Source of the DNA: Panicum virgatum
Taxonomy: Eukaryota > Streptophyta > Magnoliopsida > Poales > Poaceae
Reading direction: 5' to 3'
Length of the DNA stretch: 64,000 nt
Assembly (NCBI RefSeq): GCF_016808335.1
Contig: NC_053149.1
Span: forward strand, 27,091,339-27,155,338
Shown here one piece after another: positions 1 through 11,739 of the stretch; position 1 is the stretch's first letter, and every line of letters starts with the position of its first letter. The notes beneath the pieces were generated by a model. The model worked only from the letters and a program-made list of their open reading frames with translations. It searched no databases and was not told where the DNA came from. A program made the translations under genes and the position numbers.

Positions 1-1066
1 CCATTACCTCCTTGGTAATATGGGCATGGTTGATTCCACCCCTTACCTCGTTGTGGACGAAACCCATTGCTGCCATTAGGGCTTCTTCTTGGGTTTCTGG
101 GCAATTGTCGCCCGAATGTCCAATATTCCCGCAGACCTCGCACGTCATGCGAGTTTCCAAGGCTTGAAGTGTTTGCATCTGAGCCTTATCTTGGGAATAA
201 TCCTCAAATTTCTTGAGGAGGAGATCAATCTTCATAGCAAGCATGTCGGCCTCCTTGACGGAGTGCATACCTCGCTGGCGCGGTTGGAGGCGATCATCGC
301 TCCAACCTTGGTTGGAAACCATCTTCTCGATAAATGATGTAGCTCTTTCAATGGTCAGCGAGAAGAAAGCTCCACCCGCAGCGGCATCCACATGATCATG
401 GGATGACTATGTCAACCCATTGTAGAAGTTCTGTAGAATGAGCCAATTATCCATTCCATGGTGCGGACATGCCAGAATATACTCCTGAAGCCTCTCCCAA
501 GCTTCCGGAATTGACTCATTTGATGCCTGCTGGAAGTTCGAAATCCGACCACGAAGAGCATTGGTTTTGCCCGTCGGGAAGAACTTCGAGAGGAACGCCT
601 TGGAACATTTGTCCCAAGTATCCACAACAGCCTTGTTAGCATAAAACCATTGCTTCGCTCTCCGCAAGAGAGAAAATGGAAACAGACAGAGCTGGATTGC
701 ATCTTGCGATACACCCTTGATAACAAAAGTACTGCAGAGCTCCAAGAACTGCTAGAGATGAGCGCTGGCATCCTCATTGGCCTTGCCACAAAATGGGCTG
801 GCCTGCACCATCATAATGAGACCCGTCTTGATCTCGAAATTTTCTCCTCCGGTGTTAACCTCTGGTCCAGTCGGGACCTGGCTAGTAGATGGAGCAGAGT
901 AATCACGGAGTGTCTTCTGGGCCATAGCTCTAGGAGCTGACGACAATGCGATGACTGGATCAACTGCTGAGAGTGATCTCCGATGTGATACGAGATGAGC
1001 TCGTGTCATCCTCAAAAGTGACTCTGGATCAGAATGAAAGTTTTGCGGCAAGTTGAAACCGGTCAT
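1..1066 (-). pseudogene. gag: gag of element A (nucleocapsid end included), broken
   Basis: Retrotransposon Gag polyprotein, the structural protein of the virus-like particle. One reading frame runs from about 1066 to the left edge, with in-frame stops at 752-754 and 407-409. The capsid-type core is recognisable by its FPFSL, AKQWFYA, KFFP and ESIPEAWERLQEY blocks, typical of plant Athila gags. Further on, at 142-101, is a CCHC zinc knuckle (CX2CX4HX4C, CEVCGNIGHSGDNC) for RNA binding. Both stops are TAG where related gags have a sense codon; at 752-754 the context CTC-TAG-CAG suggests loss of a CAG. Protease and pol would lie off the window. Confidence is high for identity; the exact start codon is uncertain. 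Confidence 0.85.
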
Positions 1067-1183
1067 ACACTACCCTGTTTTCATATCAACGAAGACAAGA
1101 AAACAAAGCCAAGTTAGCCTGTTTAGCAAGCAAATACCAATTTCGATTTTGTTCACAACTCTGTCTATATATTTCACTCTGTG

Positions 1184-1204
1184 CCTTCCCCGGCAACGGC
1201 ACCA
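1184..1204 (-). other. Primer binding site, tRNA-Asp type
   Basis: On the minus strand this reads TGGTGCCGTTGCCGGGGAAG, nearly complementary to the 3' end of plant tRNA-Asp, the usual Athila primer. It lies 8 nt inside the end of the LTR (GGCGCCAACA at 1213), as expected for a minus-strand DNA primer site. Confidence 0.85.
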
Positions 1205-1212
1205 AAAATGCT

Positions 1213-2729
1213 TGTTGGCGCCTACCAACGTCACCTAGCGATGACGCCCGCAGACGCCAATTTGGGACGACAGTATTTCATGAACCACGAATAGATCCGC
1301 AAGCGCACGGAATACCGCTGTAGCATTTTACCCGGGAGTATACCGGTGTGTCATTTATATTTCCGCAGGGAAGGTGATGAGTGAGAGAATATATAGATCA
1401 GTTGGTGAGCTCTATCTAGATTGGATATTCTCATGCATAAACATGGGCAAGATAATAACATGGTAGGAGGTAGTGTGACACACACACACAAACTACTCTC
1501 TTGGATAAAAGAATAAAGGTTACTTTAGGCCGGGAGCAAGGTAAAAGTCAGAGCTCGAGTCAGCTGTGCTAGGCTAGCTATATCTACACTTTCTCATTAG
1601 TTAGCTCGTCAGAGATTAAACTACACAACAGGGAGATCGCTATTGATGTAACGGGAGGAGCCTGTACACCCCGGCGACTTTATGTAACTCCTACCCCCCA
1701 TACCGAACGTGGAGGATTACTAAAAGGCTCGGACAGGGCTGTCACCACCTGCCGGCTACCTCTACAAACCGTGGGTATAGTTGACATCCAGCAACTCTTA
1801 GCTAATCTAGACACCATGTCTACACTAGTAAGGGATACTCTAGTGTCCTGCGCGGAGCCCCCACCCTCCGGATGGACAGACATCACACTAGAGCAATCAT
1901 ATGAATACTGGAGTAGTTGATAGAGTTCTAGGAACAAAAGACTAACCATCTCCAGCACAGGCAATCATGCAATGCAAGCATTGAATAATAACGCAACCAT
2001 GACAAGAAGCATACTCGATAACTCAGAATATACTTCAAGCAGATATCGATAACCATAGTCTAATTCTATTACAAATGACCGAATATTACAAGAGAGAGCT
2101 AGAGATGAACCCATACCAGACTCTCGAGCAACTCCGGCGACTCGATGACTCCTAGAGTTCTCTTAAACTCCACTAAGCCTAATGTCTATGCAAGGAATGC
2201 AAGAGAGGAAGAGGTGTGTGGTGTGTGTGTGTGTTCTATTCTCTACCCCCCTTCTATTTATAGCAGGGAGCCACCAGCTGCAGCACCCCAAACCGACGTT
2301 GTGAGCCAATAGGGAAGCCCCACGTGCCTTGGTTGAGGCAGTGGGCCCACGGGCCTGGCCAGCTGACCAGGTAGGTCGGTCGGCCTGCCCGGGCCGCCAA
2401 CTACCCCCAACTTCCTAGAGTGGGCTTGTCTTGGTCTCCCCTTGTCCTAAAGTTAAGGTACGGCCTGCCCCAGCTAGGTTTGCTTCAGTTCTTGGGCTTC
2501 ACTTGGTCCATTTGAGCCTGAATCGGTACTCTGATATTTTCTGTGATTTTTTGTTGGACTAAAGTATGCTTGTAACCTGCATATTAGCTTGAAAATACAA
2601 CTTGCATATTCTAAAAGCTAAAGTGTGATTTAGGATCTTTATTGGATAAGGATGCGTGTAAGAAATGCAAACTCTTATGATTTTCTGATTAAGTTGACGC
2701 CTGGAAATGGTCGTTAGTGAGCGTCAACA
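1213..2729 (-). repeat. 5' LTR of element A
   Basis: A 1517-bp LTR. On the minus strand it begins TGTTGACGC at 2729 and ends GCGCCAACA at 1213. A TATAAATA box on the minus strand at 2262-2255 lies in a TC/GT-rich stretch ((GT)n at about 2215-2233) and is the likely Pol II promoter. It shares with the LTRs of C and D the TGTTGACG start, the GCCAACA end and the segment near 1290-1340 about fixed bases of the kind CCGCAAGCGCAC, so these are related families. One degenerate GGCCGGCCGGCC-type palindrome is at 2373-2386. Confidence 0.85.
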
Positions 2730-3511
2730 ATGGGGTATTTGGAGGGTATGAAGTGGATGGCTTCCCATTTGAATTTATTTGAACTCCATAATTTGCAACT
2801 TGGAATGGAGAGTAGGCTTCTCTTTTTTTCTTTTCTCTTCTTCTTTTTTTTTAAAGAAAGATAACTCCACTCTCCTTTGCTGGAATATCTTGAATTTCTT
2901 TGGAATTTTGAATGGGAAGCTTTGTGGAATGAACTGTGGTTTTTGAGATGGTGATTGCGGGGAAACTTAGCTGGCAAGGGTGGATGTCAATACCCGGAGT
3001 GGGTGACTGACAGGCAGCTATGTTTGGGCTAGCAAATGGTGGAAAGACCTGTAGGTGGCAAGTACCATTCCTGAAGTGGATGCACCATTCGACAAAGCTC
3101 AAAGTAACTTCAGATAGCTCAAAACGGTTTTTGTAATATAAGGCTCTGGATGGGTCATTTTTAACCATGGGAAACCTTCATCAAATTTTTTTTAGTTTTA
3201 AAGGAATTCCGAGGCGTTCCCTACTAGAGCAAGCAGTTTAAATTCCGGTTTGGGCTATCTCGAATCCCGCAACAACTTAGACTTCAGAAATTAAACGCAT
3301 GCCTGCACACAATCAAATTTTCAGAAATTAAACGCATGCCTCCAACTAGTTCAGGTACTAGGAGAGTAAAAAGCTGTAAACGAGGCACATACAGAGTTTA
3401 AACAGAGCAACTATTCATCATTTCCAAAGTGAGAGCTTTCACGGGTTTCCACTCATATACATTTTATTCAAAGCATGTAAATATTTTTTTATGAGATTAT
3501 TTATTCATTAC
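2730..3511 (-). other. 3' untranslated internal region of element B
   Basis: No gene. This stretch is the reverse complement of the 3' untranslated region of element C (about 56085-56870), including the oligo-T/oligo-A stretch at 2820-2860 and the blocks around 3050-3110 and 3400-3480. It identifies the sequence on both sides of the LTR-like insertion as one element. Confidence 0.75.
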
Positions 3512-4735
3512 TGTTGGCGCTCCTTAAATACCCATTTTATCCCTTGTTTATCCTTGATAATGGCATGGATTTAATATCAAAATCACTAACCGTCCTAACC
3601 CCGGCCTAATTATTGGTCATTTTCACATTTGCACATATATTTTGGAGGAACTTCGTTTTTGCAGGTTTTTGGCCTATTTTGGAGCATGAAATGACGAGGC
3701 CCGTGATCGAGTGCTAACATGAAGAAAGACGAAGGCCAAAGCCCAAAGGAAGGACCAAAGCCCGTGTTGATTCGAAGCCCATTCATGCACATCCATCCTC
3801 CAAGAGAGCCCAAAGGACCAAGCCCACGAAGATGAGATCAAGATACTTCAGGATTAAGCAAAGCAAATGAAGATTTAAGGAAGGATTCTCTATCCTATCC
3901 TTTCCTCGAAGATATCTCCAAGATAACGACGTCCAAATGGGTGCAATCGTGAAGGACATAAACCCTAGAAGATGCGAGGAGTCTACACGCGGAAGATGAG
4001 ACCGAGGCGGTCCCGAAAGTGGGTAGGCCGGCCGGCCTAGGCCCATGAGCCATCCGGCCTAGCCCGTTTCTGAGGCGGTTCGGCCTCCCCTTCGACCGGT
4101 GGCTTCCTCGGCTCATAAATAGCTCGCACCTTATTCAACTCGCGGCATCCATCCACCCAGAAACCTAGGGCCAAGACCGGAGGGAGATGATGGCCGCCGC
4201 AAGTCTTCGAAGTTGTCTAGGAGATGGCTTAGGCCGCCCCTAGCCGCCATGGCCTCCCTGCGTGGTTGTGCCATGGTGGAGTTCATGAGCTAGTTGGAGT
4301 CGTCAATGGTATGTACTCGGTGGTGATGATCCAAACGAGTCTATTATGTGAGTAATGATAATCATGTCTTCCGAATCTATTAGCGATCATGTCTCTCCTT
4401 TTTGATTTCGTTCTTGCCTTGGGTGCGCTTATTCCTAGATCTATTCTCGAGATAGATTGCATGGGGTGTTCTTGTAGCTATGGTGGCTAGGAGTTCATAC
4501 CGGATCTACCCAAGGGGGTTCGACACATCTAGCATGCTTCGGGGTGCTTTTGTCCAAAGGGAACGTCGTGACAGGGCATGGCTTGAGTAGAGGGGTTCCC
4601 GAGGGGTTGGATTGGAGGTTTTGATTTAAGGATGCTATTGATTGAGATGCATGATTTATTTGCTCGTTAGCTTGAACTACAACTAGATGACGATAGGCCT
4701 AGTCATGTCTTTAGTTTTGCTATGGTTACGCCTAT
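3512..4735 (+). repeat. LTR-like insertion in element B (possible solo or truncated LTR)
   Basis: The sequence starts TGTTGGCGCTCC at 3512, directly after B sequence ending ATTAC, and interrupts B between its 3' UTR and the C-terminal codons of its env-position ORF. It has a promoter-like CATAAATAG at 4114-4122 and a perfect 14-bp palindrome AGGCCGGCCGGCCT at 4025-4038. It holds no ORF of note. The right end is uncertain: I find no CA end followed by ATTAC, and about 150 bp of B present in element C is missing here, so the right side probably suffered a deletion. Confidence 0.5.
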
Positions 4736-4736
4736 G

Positions 4737-6210
4737 TTCATCGTTATTGTTGTTCTTCTCCTCGTCGTCGTCGTTCTCTTGTTCGGGCGGCTAGTACGGC
4801 TGGTACGGTTGGGACTGCTGATAGTCCAGCCCAAGGTGCATGAAGACGTTCGAGACATCGTAATGCAAAGCAGAGGTCAACACCCAGCTCTCCTGGGTGA
4901 GCTGGGTGTTGTGTGCCATCGTGTCCTACATCTCCTGCTGCTGTGTACCAAGTGTGCTGATGTGGTTTGAAAGGTCCGCAATGCTCCGAAGGATCGGGTC
5001 CTCATAGTTGAAATATACTGATGATGAGGGACTAACCTGTGGACCATAAGACAAATGCATACCTGCGGGGTAGTACGATCCTTGTCCACCGGCGAATTCG
5101 TTGCTGCCGGCCTGGTACGGGTCATAGTTGTAATGCCCGTATGCCTCCTTGAAGCTCATGTTCTCCGTGGACAGTCTCGGCTGTGCCGAAGTATGAACCG
5201 GGGGTGTCCGTCGTGAAGGACCTGCTTCGGCTTGTCCGCGTTGTGTCCTGCTCCTCGTCTGTGGACCTGCAACACTCCATCGTGCGCGTTCTCTTTTCTC
5301 CATCTGCAATGTTAGACTTTTCACCGAGCAGAGAGAGAGTCTCGGGCATGGAAGCTCGATCTCCCTATCGTACCCGGTAAAGATAGAATTTCCTGGCCCT
5401 TCCCGCATCATGTGCCCTTGCACAAAATGCTCAAGACCGACCTCGTATCTGTACGCCTCCGTCTCAGGCAAGAAGGTGACTTCGGCGCCTTCCATTGCTT
5501 TGACATACCTCGCCACACGGGTGACCAGCGGGGTTATGTCGATGGGGCTTTTGGCCGTAATCATCTTCTGCCAATGAGCAAGCATGCTCCGGACGGGTGA
5601 AAATCGAATCTTTTTTGCCATAGCGTACAGACACTGCAGCTCAGGCAAGCTGCAGAGGCGAAGGTCTGTGCGAGAATGCACAACCATGGCAAGCCACTTG
5701 GCTAGAAACCTCAGAGTAGGATTATGAATTGAAACTATGTTGTTCTTACTACTCACGGGTTCATTAGAAATTTCACTCCACCAAGAGCTACGGTCATACT
5801 GATAACGCTCAACAAGTGTGTTGGGGTCTAAGATGCACCTTCTATTAAAGCCCAAAGCAACACTAAATTGTTGGAGAGTCATTTCAAATTGTTCATTAAA
5901 GATCCGAAAGTAAACTTTAGTTTCGGTGCTGGTATCTTCAACGGTAAGAGACATAAGAAATTCCATGGTCAAGAGATGCAAATCTGGCTCGATGATGTCG
6001 GCGAAGTTTTCCCATCCAATGGTGGTGAAGGCTTTGTTCATGTCTTGCAAAAGTCCCGTCGTGATGAGGAAGCGGGTTTCGAACCTCTTGTCATGGGCAT
6101 AGGTTTGCCTCTTCAGCAGCTCGAGTGCTTGCCGCTCGTAGTCGTTCTTGAAGACGATCTGCTCGCCCATAGTCAAGATCCTGATGCGGAAGCGGCTTCT
6201 TGGGACTGTG
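4737..6210 (-). pseudogene. Athila env-position ORF of element B, 3' part
   Basis: Larger part of the ORF found between pol and 3' LTR in Athila elements (Athila ORF-1 family, often called env-like; no function shown by sequence). It is collinear with 54420-55900 in element C. Recognisable blocks are TMEFLMSLTVEDTSTETKVY, VERYQYDRSSWWSEI and PELQCLYAMAKK. I see no signal peptide or obvious membrane helix, so an envelope role is doubtful. In-frame TAG stops occur at 4926-4928 and 4791-4793, exactly where C has CAG. The very acidic C-terminus of C is cut short here by the LTR-like insertion. The Tat element separates this piece from its first exon; the open frame continues by chance into the Tat LTR as far as 6473. 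Confidence 0.8.
6206..6210. repeat. Target site duplication of the Tat element, left copy
   Basis: CTGTG directly before the LTR start at 6211; the same five bases follow the right LTR at 19808-19812. Element C, which lacks the insertion, has a single copy at the matching site (CACAGTC near 54425-54431 on the plus strand), which proves the insertion point. Confidence 0.95.
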
Positions 6211-7424
6211 TGTTGTCGGTCGAAACCCACCGGTGAGCAGCGACAGGCAACACGAAGAGACGGGAGATCGCCGGGGCGCTGGCAGGCACTGCTCCCTCGT
6301 CGACGGCCTGCAATTCCGTCACGCGCCCGGAGATTCTGTGGAAAGCCGGGCGTGCCACCTGACCTATACCCGATCAGGAGGGTGCGAACGTGCTCCAAAC
6401 AGTTTCCTGCATACAAAGACACGTGTAAATGTAAGTCCGAGCCGTGGTCGGCTCCCCGGGACGACTCTTGCATCGGCTTTAAAGAGCCGATCGAGTCCCG
6501 GTGTCAGATGGGATCTGTTGCATCCAGATATTGGTGAATAAAGTAAATAACTATAAAGCTGCTCCAATTAAATCTAATTAATCTAATCCACGATGGTAAC
6601 AGCTTCACTGCCAGATCGGAACATCCTACACGTGACTAGGCCTAATGAACATAACAGACAACTAAACCATAACCCAAAACAGAGGCCTAAGAACTAGCAC
6701 GAGCCGATTCCCGGAACAATCCCTATCAAGGCCAAGATAAAGCATCTATTACACCACCGGATCATCCAATCCGTTTGCAAGGCCTAACCTAGCAGATATT
6801 ACGCCAACTCTTAAGATAAGAGCAAACCATAACAGATTAGATCTACTAGACATAAAAGAAGCAGGGTGTTGCCTCTATGCAACTAATTCTATGCGACAAG
6901 AACTAGCATGAGATTGAAACGTGACTGCACAGAGACAACATGATATTCGTAGATGATAAGCAACAAAGCACAACAGATCTACTAAAAGCCATGCTATGAA
7001 CATCAGGATAACTAGTACTACTCGCCATAAAAAACGCTTCAGTACGAGTAATACCAAGGTAAAAGCAAGAACAATACTGCCCTGATCGCAAGAAGCGATC
7101 AGGGTAGCATGGCACTTACTTGGATGAAACCCTAGGATTAGGGGTGGCGATGCGCCGGGAGTTGTTGTTTGCGAGACGTGATGACGCTCTCCTTTACGAA
7201 TAACAAAGGATACATATTTATAGTCCGGAGACTTGGGAAACAATCTAAACTAATCTTGTCCCGATCGGACTCTATCTCTAATCTTAAACTAAATCTAAGG
7301 ATACATGGCTCATGTGTCCCAGATGCTCACGCAGGAGCCGATTTACAAGTCTTCTTAGTCTTCTGCTTTAAGACCATCTTGCTTTCGGCCCATAAATTAA
7401 TCATGTTAATTTATGGCGATAACA
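6211..7424 (-). repeat. 3' LTR of the Tat element
   Basis: A 1214-bp LTR, TGTTATCGCC at 7424 to CGACAACA at 6211 on the minus strand. A TATAAATA box lies at 7222-7215. Being the 3' LTR on the minus strand, its promoter points out of the element into the B ORF at 6210. Confidence 0.93.
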
Positions 7425-7440
7425 CATGCCCCCTTGGTTT
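7425..7440 (-). other. Polypurine tract of the Tat element
   Basis: On the minus strand ACCAAGGGGGCATG directly precedes the LTR start TGTTATC. It is the expected plus-strand DNA primer position, although the last bases are not purines. Confidence 0.6.
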
Positions 7441-7680
7441 TGGCAATGATAGTTCCAAAACCAATCCGTCGCTTCATCTTCCCGTTAATGCTCATTAAAC
7501 ATACTGCAACCACCAAGGAAGATGCAACGTCTCTGCAACTGGCTTCTCGTAGTACGTGAAAACTGCCGATCCATCTTCCACCTTTTACTATTTAATCTCA
7601 CCCGAATCGGCTCTTCTCCACAGCAAACTCCTTCTTTTTCCCAGAGCCAGTAGCGCAGAAACCCCAATCCTTCACTAGCC

Positions 7681-8260
7681 ATGGCCATCTCTTCCTCCTC
7701 CAACTCCAACTCCTTCGGAGACTCTTCTTCTTCCTCCTCTCCTTCTTCTTCCCCCCTCCCTGCTTCTTCCATCGACTCCATTCCGGGGAGTCGGGAGCCG
7801 ACGCCGGAGTGGGACCCAACAGCAGCCTACGAGGCGCTGGCTCCTCTGCACTGGGATGCAGAGGAGTTCGACTTCGGGGTCGCCTCCGAGGAGGACGAAC
7901 CCATGACTGAAGGAGAAGACCTCCGGCTCCTGTTCCAGGAGGAGTCGATTCCTCTTCGGCCGGAGTCGATTCCAGGAAGACCCTCCTTCTTCGGACGGAG
8001 TCGATTCCTCTTCGGAAGAGGAGATCAACTCCCCCTCCGATGACAACGAGCCGATGGGCGGAAAGCCCTTCCGGTTCCTTGGGTCCTCCGAGGAGGACAG
8101 CGAGGAAGAGAAAAGTGGCGGCGACGACGAGGGCTGGAGCGACTTCGGGTCCGAAGGCGGCAGCAGCGCCTTCAGCAGCGACGATGACAGCGACGATGGC
8201 AGCAGCGACGGCAGCAGCGGGGATGTGCCGGCCCGAAGCCCCAAGCGCCGTAGGTACTAG
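7681..8260 (+). pseudogene. Antisense acidic Ser-rich protein of the Tat element, frameshifted
   Basis: Plus-strand gene, opposite to gag-pol. The start at ATG 7681 is preceded by a TATTTAA box at 7589-7595. The product is Ser/Asp/Glu-rich with a central block EPTPEWDPTAAYEALAPLHW (about residues 38-57) and ends in a basic KRRR, possibly a nuclear signal. The frame shifts once around 7975-8000: residues up to about 100 are in one frame, and the Glu/Asp/Ser tail up to the TAG at 8258-8260 is in the next. Similar acidic proteins are annotated in grass Tat elements, but I know no assigned function. Its base content is GC-richer than its surroundings, as in a real coding region. Confidence 0.6.
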
Positions 8261-8650
8261 GTACCTACGAGCAGTAGTAGTAGGTAGCATCGTAGGGGTA
8301 GGATCATAAAGCCGAAGGATTAATCCCTTTGTAACAATCGGCTTTCCTTGTAATGAACTTTCCATTAATGAAATCGAATTTCCCTTCAATTCCATGTGTC
8401 TGATATTTACTTTCCAAAAAGCCGATGGCAACACATCAGGCTTCTATAAATATCCAAGAGCTGACGGAATTCAAACTAAAAGCAACCCGCACAAGAGTAG
8501 AGTATTCCTTCCACCTTGAACTCGATAAACTCTTGAAACCGAGCATAATTCGAAAACCAAGCTCCATAAACTCAAGCAAGAACTCCCCAAGCAGTCGGAA
8601 TTCGAATCAGAGCCTACAGCAATCAAACCCTAAGTCAACGGATCTGAACC

Positions 8651-11553
8651 ATGGCAGATTCTGCAGCTCAGACGACAAGCTCTGCAATCGATGATGCGGC
8701 AATCTGCGGCCTGAAGGTAATATTCGGCCCAATCCTTTAGTTTTCTTCAGCTTACTAAGCTTCTGAAACTGAAACTCTGAAACATGACACCATACGCATA
8801 CTTCTGAATTTCTGAACTTCAGGTGTCAGACATCCTTTTGCTGCATCCTTCTAACCCAAAATCTTTCTGTCTTGGCCCACAAACCCATGAAAATCCCATA
8901 GATTTGATCTCTTGTGAAGCAAATAGGATCCCTTTTGTGAGTCAAAACATCGATTTGAACCTCTGGGCCGACTGCTTAAGAGCCTGGCCTAACCCCCCTG
9001 AGAGTTGGATTACATGGTACAGCAGAGTAGCAAAAACTCACATGCCCTTGTGGCAGGATTTGAACATAGCCGATGCACTTAGCTTATCACTGTCTCCACT
9101 AGACAAAGATGAAAATCTTCTGAAAACCATCGGCTACTTCTGATCTGATGCCCTGAATTGTTTTCTCTTTGGTTATGGACCCATGACCATTACTCTGCTG
9201 GATGTTACCATGATCACTGGCCTAGACATTAGTTCTCCTAATCCTGCTGCTCACAAAATGGCAGAAGTCCCCTTCAAGCTTTCTTCCAAAGTTAACTGCA
9301 CAAACTGGGGCACTTATATGAATCAGCACATGAAAACAAAAGGTCCAGTGACTGAGAAGGAACACATAGCCTTCCTAAATCTTTGGCTAGAGCACTTCAT
9401 CTTCTGTGGTCCTTCTCTAGCTCCGACTAAGAACTATCTTCCCTTGGCCTACCACCTGGCCCATGGCAATCGCACCGGCCTAGGTAAACTTTTTCTTGGA
9501 GAAACCTACAGATATCTCCATTTGATGACATCTAACTTGCTTAACCAAAAGAAACTGAGAACTGGAGGACCTTGGTGGTTTATTCAGTTGTGGGCACAAC
9601 TGTACTTTCAACACCATATCCCAAACTTCCAAGGCCTGACCAAGAACTCTTTCCCTGATGAGAGTGGCAAACCAATTAGATGTACTAGCTACGGCCAAGC
9701 TTTGTTCAGCCTTCCTGGCAATAAATTAAACTCAACAGATGCAGCAAATTGGTTCAGAGTCTTCTACAAAGGACCGGATAATCCTCTCTACTTCCCATTT
9801 ACTGAATCTGAATCCTTTGAGAACCCAACTGCCTTTAGATTAGATAACTTTGGCGATGACGACAACACTCGGCATTTATATTCTTTAATGATCCGACCTG
9901 GCTTCCTCCCTGTTGGCATCAGCACCTCTAATAGAATTATCAAGTCAGGTTATGAATCTTACCAACCAGCCATAGCAGCTCGGCAATTTGGCCTAGGACA
10001 AGTCCCTCCCCACTTCCATATTCACCACTTGGTGGAGAGCAGAGCCGATCTGCCTAATGGTCTCACCAGTTCAAGATGCTACAGCATGTTTGATGACCTC
10101 CACATCCCAATACCAGCCGATCTGTCCTTCACCTCTTCATCAATCGGCTTTGATACTTGGTGGAATATGTGGAAAACTTATGTCTTCAGAAAAGCTCTAG
10201 GTCCTCAACAGCAGCAGATCGATCCTGAATATGCAATCCCCGAAGCAGGGGTATTGAATTTATACATTTTTGCTCTTTCCAGATCATCCATCCTTCCATT
10301 TGTCTAATTCTAACTCACTTTGCTTGCAGCAACAAGATGGTCCAGAACCTATGACCAGCAACGGGGAGCCATTCCACTTTCTTCCAATTGCCCCTGATGT
10401 ACTCTTCTGCAAGGGATCACCAACAATGAAGAAAGTGATAATGGCTACTCAGCCAGACTTACTTCAGTTGGCTTCCAAACGAAGACAAACTTCTGCAAGC
10501 GTTGCCCCCGGAGTCTTGACCAAGAAAAGGAAGATGATCACGTGGCGAGTGATCAAGAAACCAGCACCAGCTTCTTTGAGTCCATCAGAGTCCAATACCA
10601 ACCAGGTAACTCATTTCTCTGAAACTTTTTCTTTATCTCATACATGTGTACTCTGGTTGACTGTAATTCTATTTTCAGGACGCAGCTGAAGACATCCCCA
10701 ATGCAGAAAGCCTGGAACAACATGAGATGGCTGCAACTCCTGTGCACTGATGGACGTAAACGAGGAACAAGCCGATACAGTCAATGTTCTCGATGTCAAC
10801 ACTAGCTCTAACAGGACTATTGCTCCTGAATCGCCCAACACTTCTTCAGAACAGGTAACATTACAAAACCAATTCTGAATCAGCCGATAGCTTTATAAAT
10901 GCATCTTGCTCTAACCCCAGATATGTCCATAGGATTTTGACATTTCAGGTTTACTTTCCTTTGACTCGGCATCAATGGGTCTGACTCTCCCTGGAGCAGA
11001 AACATCATCTTTACAGCAATCGGCTAACTTGGCACATCAGCTTCAACTCATCAAGGACCTACTATCCACTCCAATCACTACTCTGGTTGATGATTCCAGC
11101 AAGATAAAGAACATCTTTGAGCGAATAGAAACCCAACTTCCGGAGCCGTTGCAAATCAAGCTCTGGCCAGCCAGCAACCTTCCATTCTTTCGGATAGAAG
11201 TGAATAAAGCACAACAACGGATGGAAGCACGTCGCTCTCAAGCTTCTCTAAAAGCTGACATTACCCAAAAGTGTAAGGCCCTCAACCAGAAGAAGGCAAC
11301 TCTAGATACCAAAGCTGACGTGTCTGCCAACAAGAAGCGACTCGACCTCCTGAAGAAAGAACTGGCAGAACTCGAAGAAAAGGTCCGTACCACCAAGAAG
11401 CTCATCCAGGCCGAAGAAACTTCCATTGCAAACTCCGAACAAGAGACCCAGGAAATAATCGAGCAGATACAAGCAGAGTTTGCAGAGATAAGCACCTTGA
11501 GTCGGCAGATAGTAACAGGCGATGACAAGGATGACGAAGCAATCATAGCATGA
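8651..11553 (+). pseudogene. Antisense plant-mobile-domain (PMD) protein of the Tat element
   Basis: Plus-strand, intron-containing gene. Exons read as 8651-8716, 8823-10250, 10330-10605, 10679-10854 and 10933-11553, all with GT..AG introns (8717-8822, 10251-10329, 10606-10678, 10855-10932). Phases fit except for a net one-base loss in exon 4 near 10745. A TGA at 9141-9143 in exon 2 replaces an expected Trp codon; the frame is the same on both sides. Exon 2 encodes the aminotransferase-like plant mobile domain (blocks WSD-like site, FGYGPMTITLLDV, TGLDI, KNYLPLAYHLAHG). Exon 5 is a Lys/Glu-rich coiled coil (about residues 70-175 of the exon) ending GDDKDDEAIIA. Antisense PMD ORFs are known in Tat elements; their role is unknown. 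Expressed from the strand opposite to pol, it converges with it at 11554-11894. Confidence 0.82.
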
Positions 11554-11739
11554 GCAGACGCCGTCCGTATAGAAGCCATCCATGTCATAGAAGAATTCCT
11601 GAACCAGTAGATAGGCTCAAGATACAATTAGTACTGCCTGTTAACCTGAAACTTGTAACTGTTTTAAAAACATCTTAAGTCGATGGTTACACATCGGCTG
11701 TTTCGTTCCTCATATGTATTTTACTATATTTTTTTCCCC

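Larger units (their letters stand above)
1..2729 (-). mobile_element. Element A: Athila-like Ty3/gypsy retrotransposon, 5' end only
   Basis: Minus-strand LTR retrotransposon running off the left edge. In transcription order it has a 5' LTR (2729 to 1213), a tRNA-Asp-type primer site (1204-1184) and gag (1066 to 1). It is inserted in the 3' untranslated part of element B: sequence resumes at 2730 with B sequence that can be aligned to the plus-strand copy in element C near 56780-56850. The target duplication cannot be checked because the other end lies outside the window. Athila affiliation rests on the primer site and the gag sequence. Confidence 0.85.

Noticed and set aside
7598..8434. A 278-codon minus-strand ORF opposite the acidic antisense gene.
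   Set aside because: It is a low-complexity shadow of the Ser/Glu-rich plus-strand gene, which has the ATG context, conserved block and stop.
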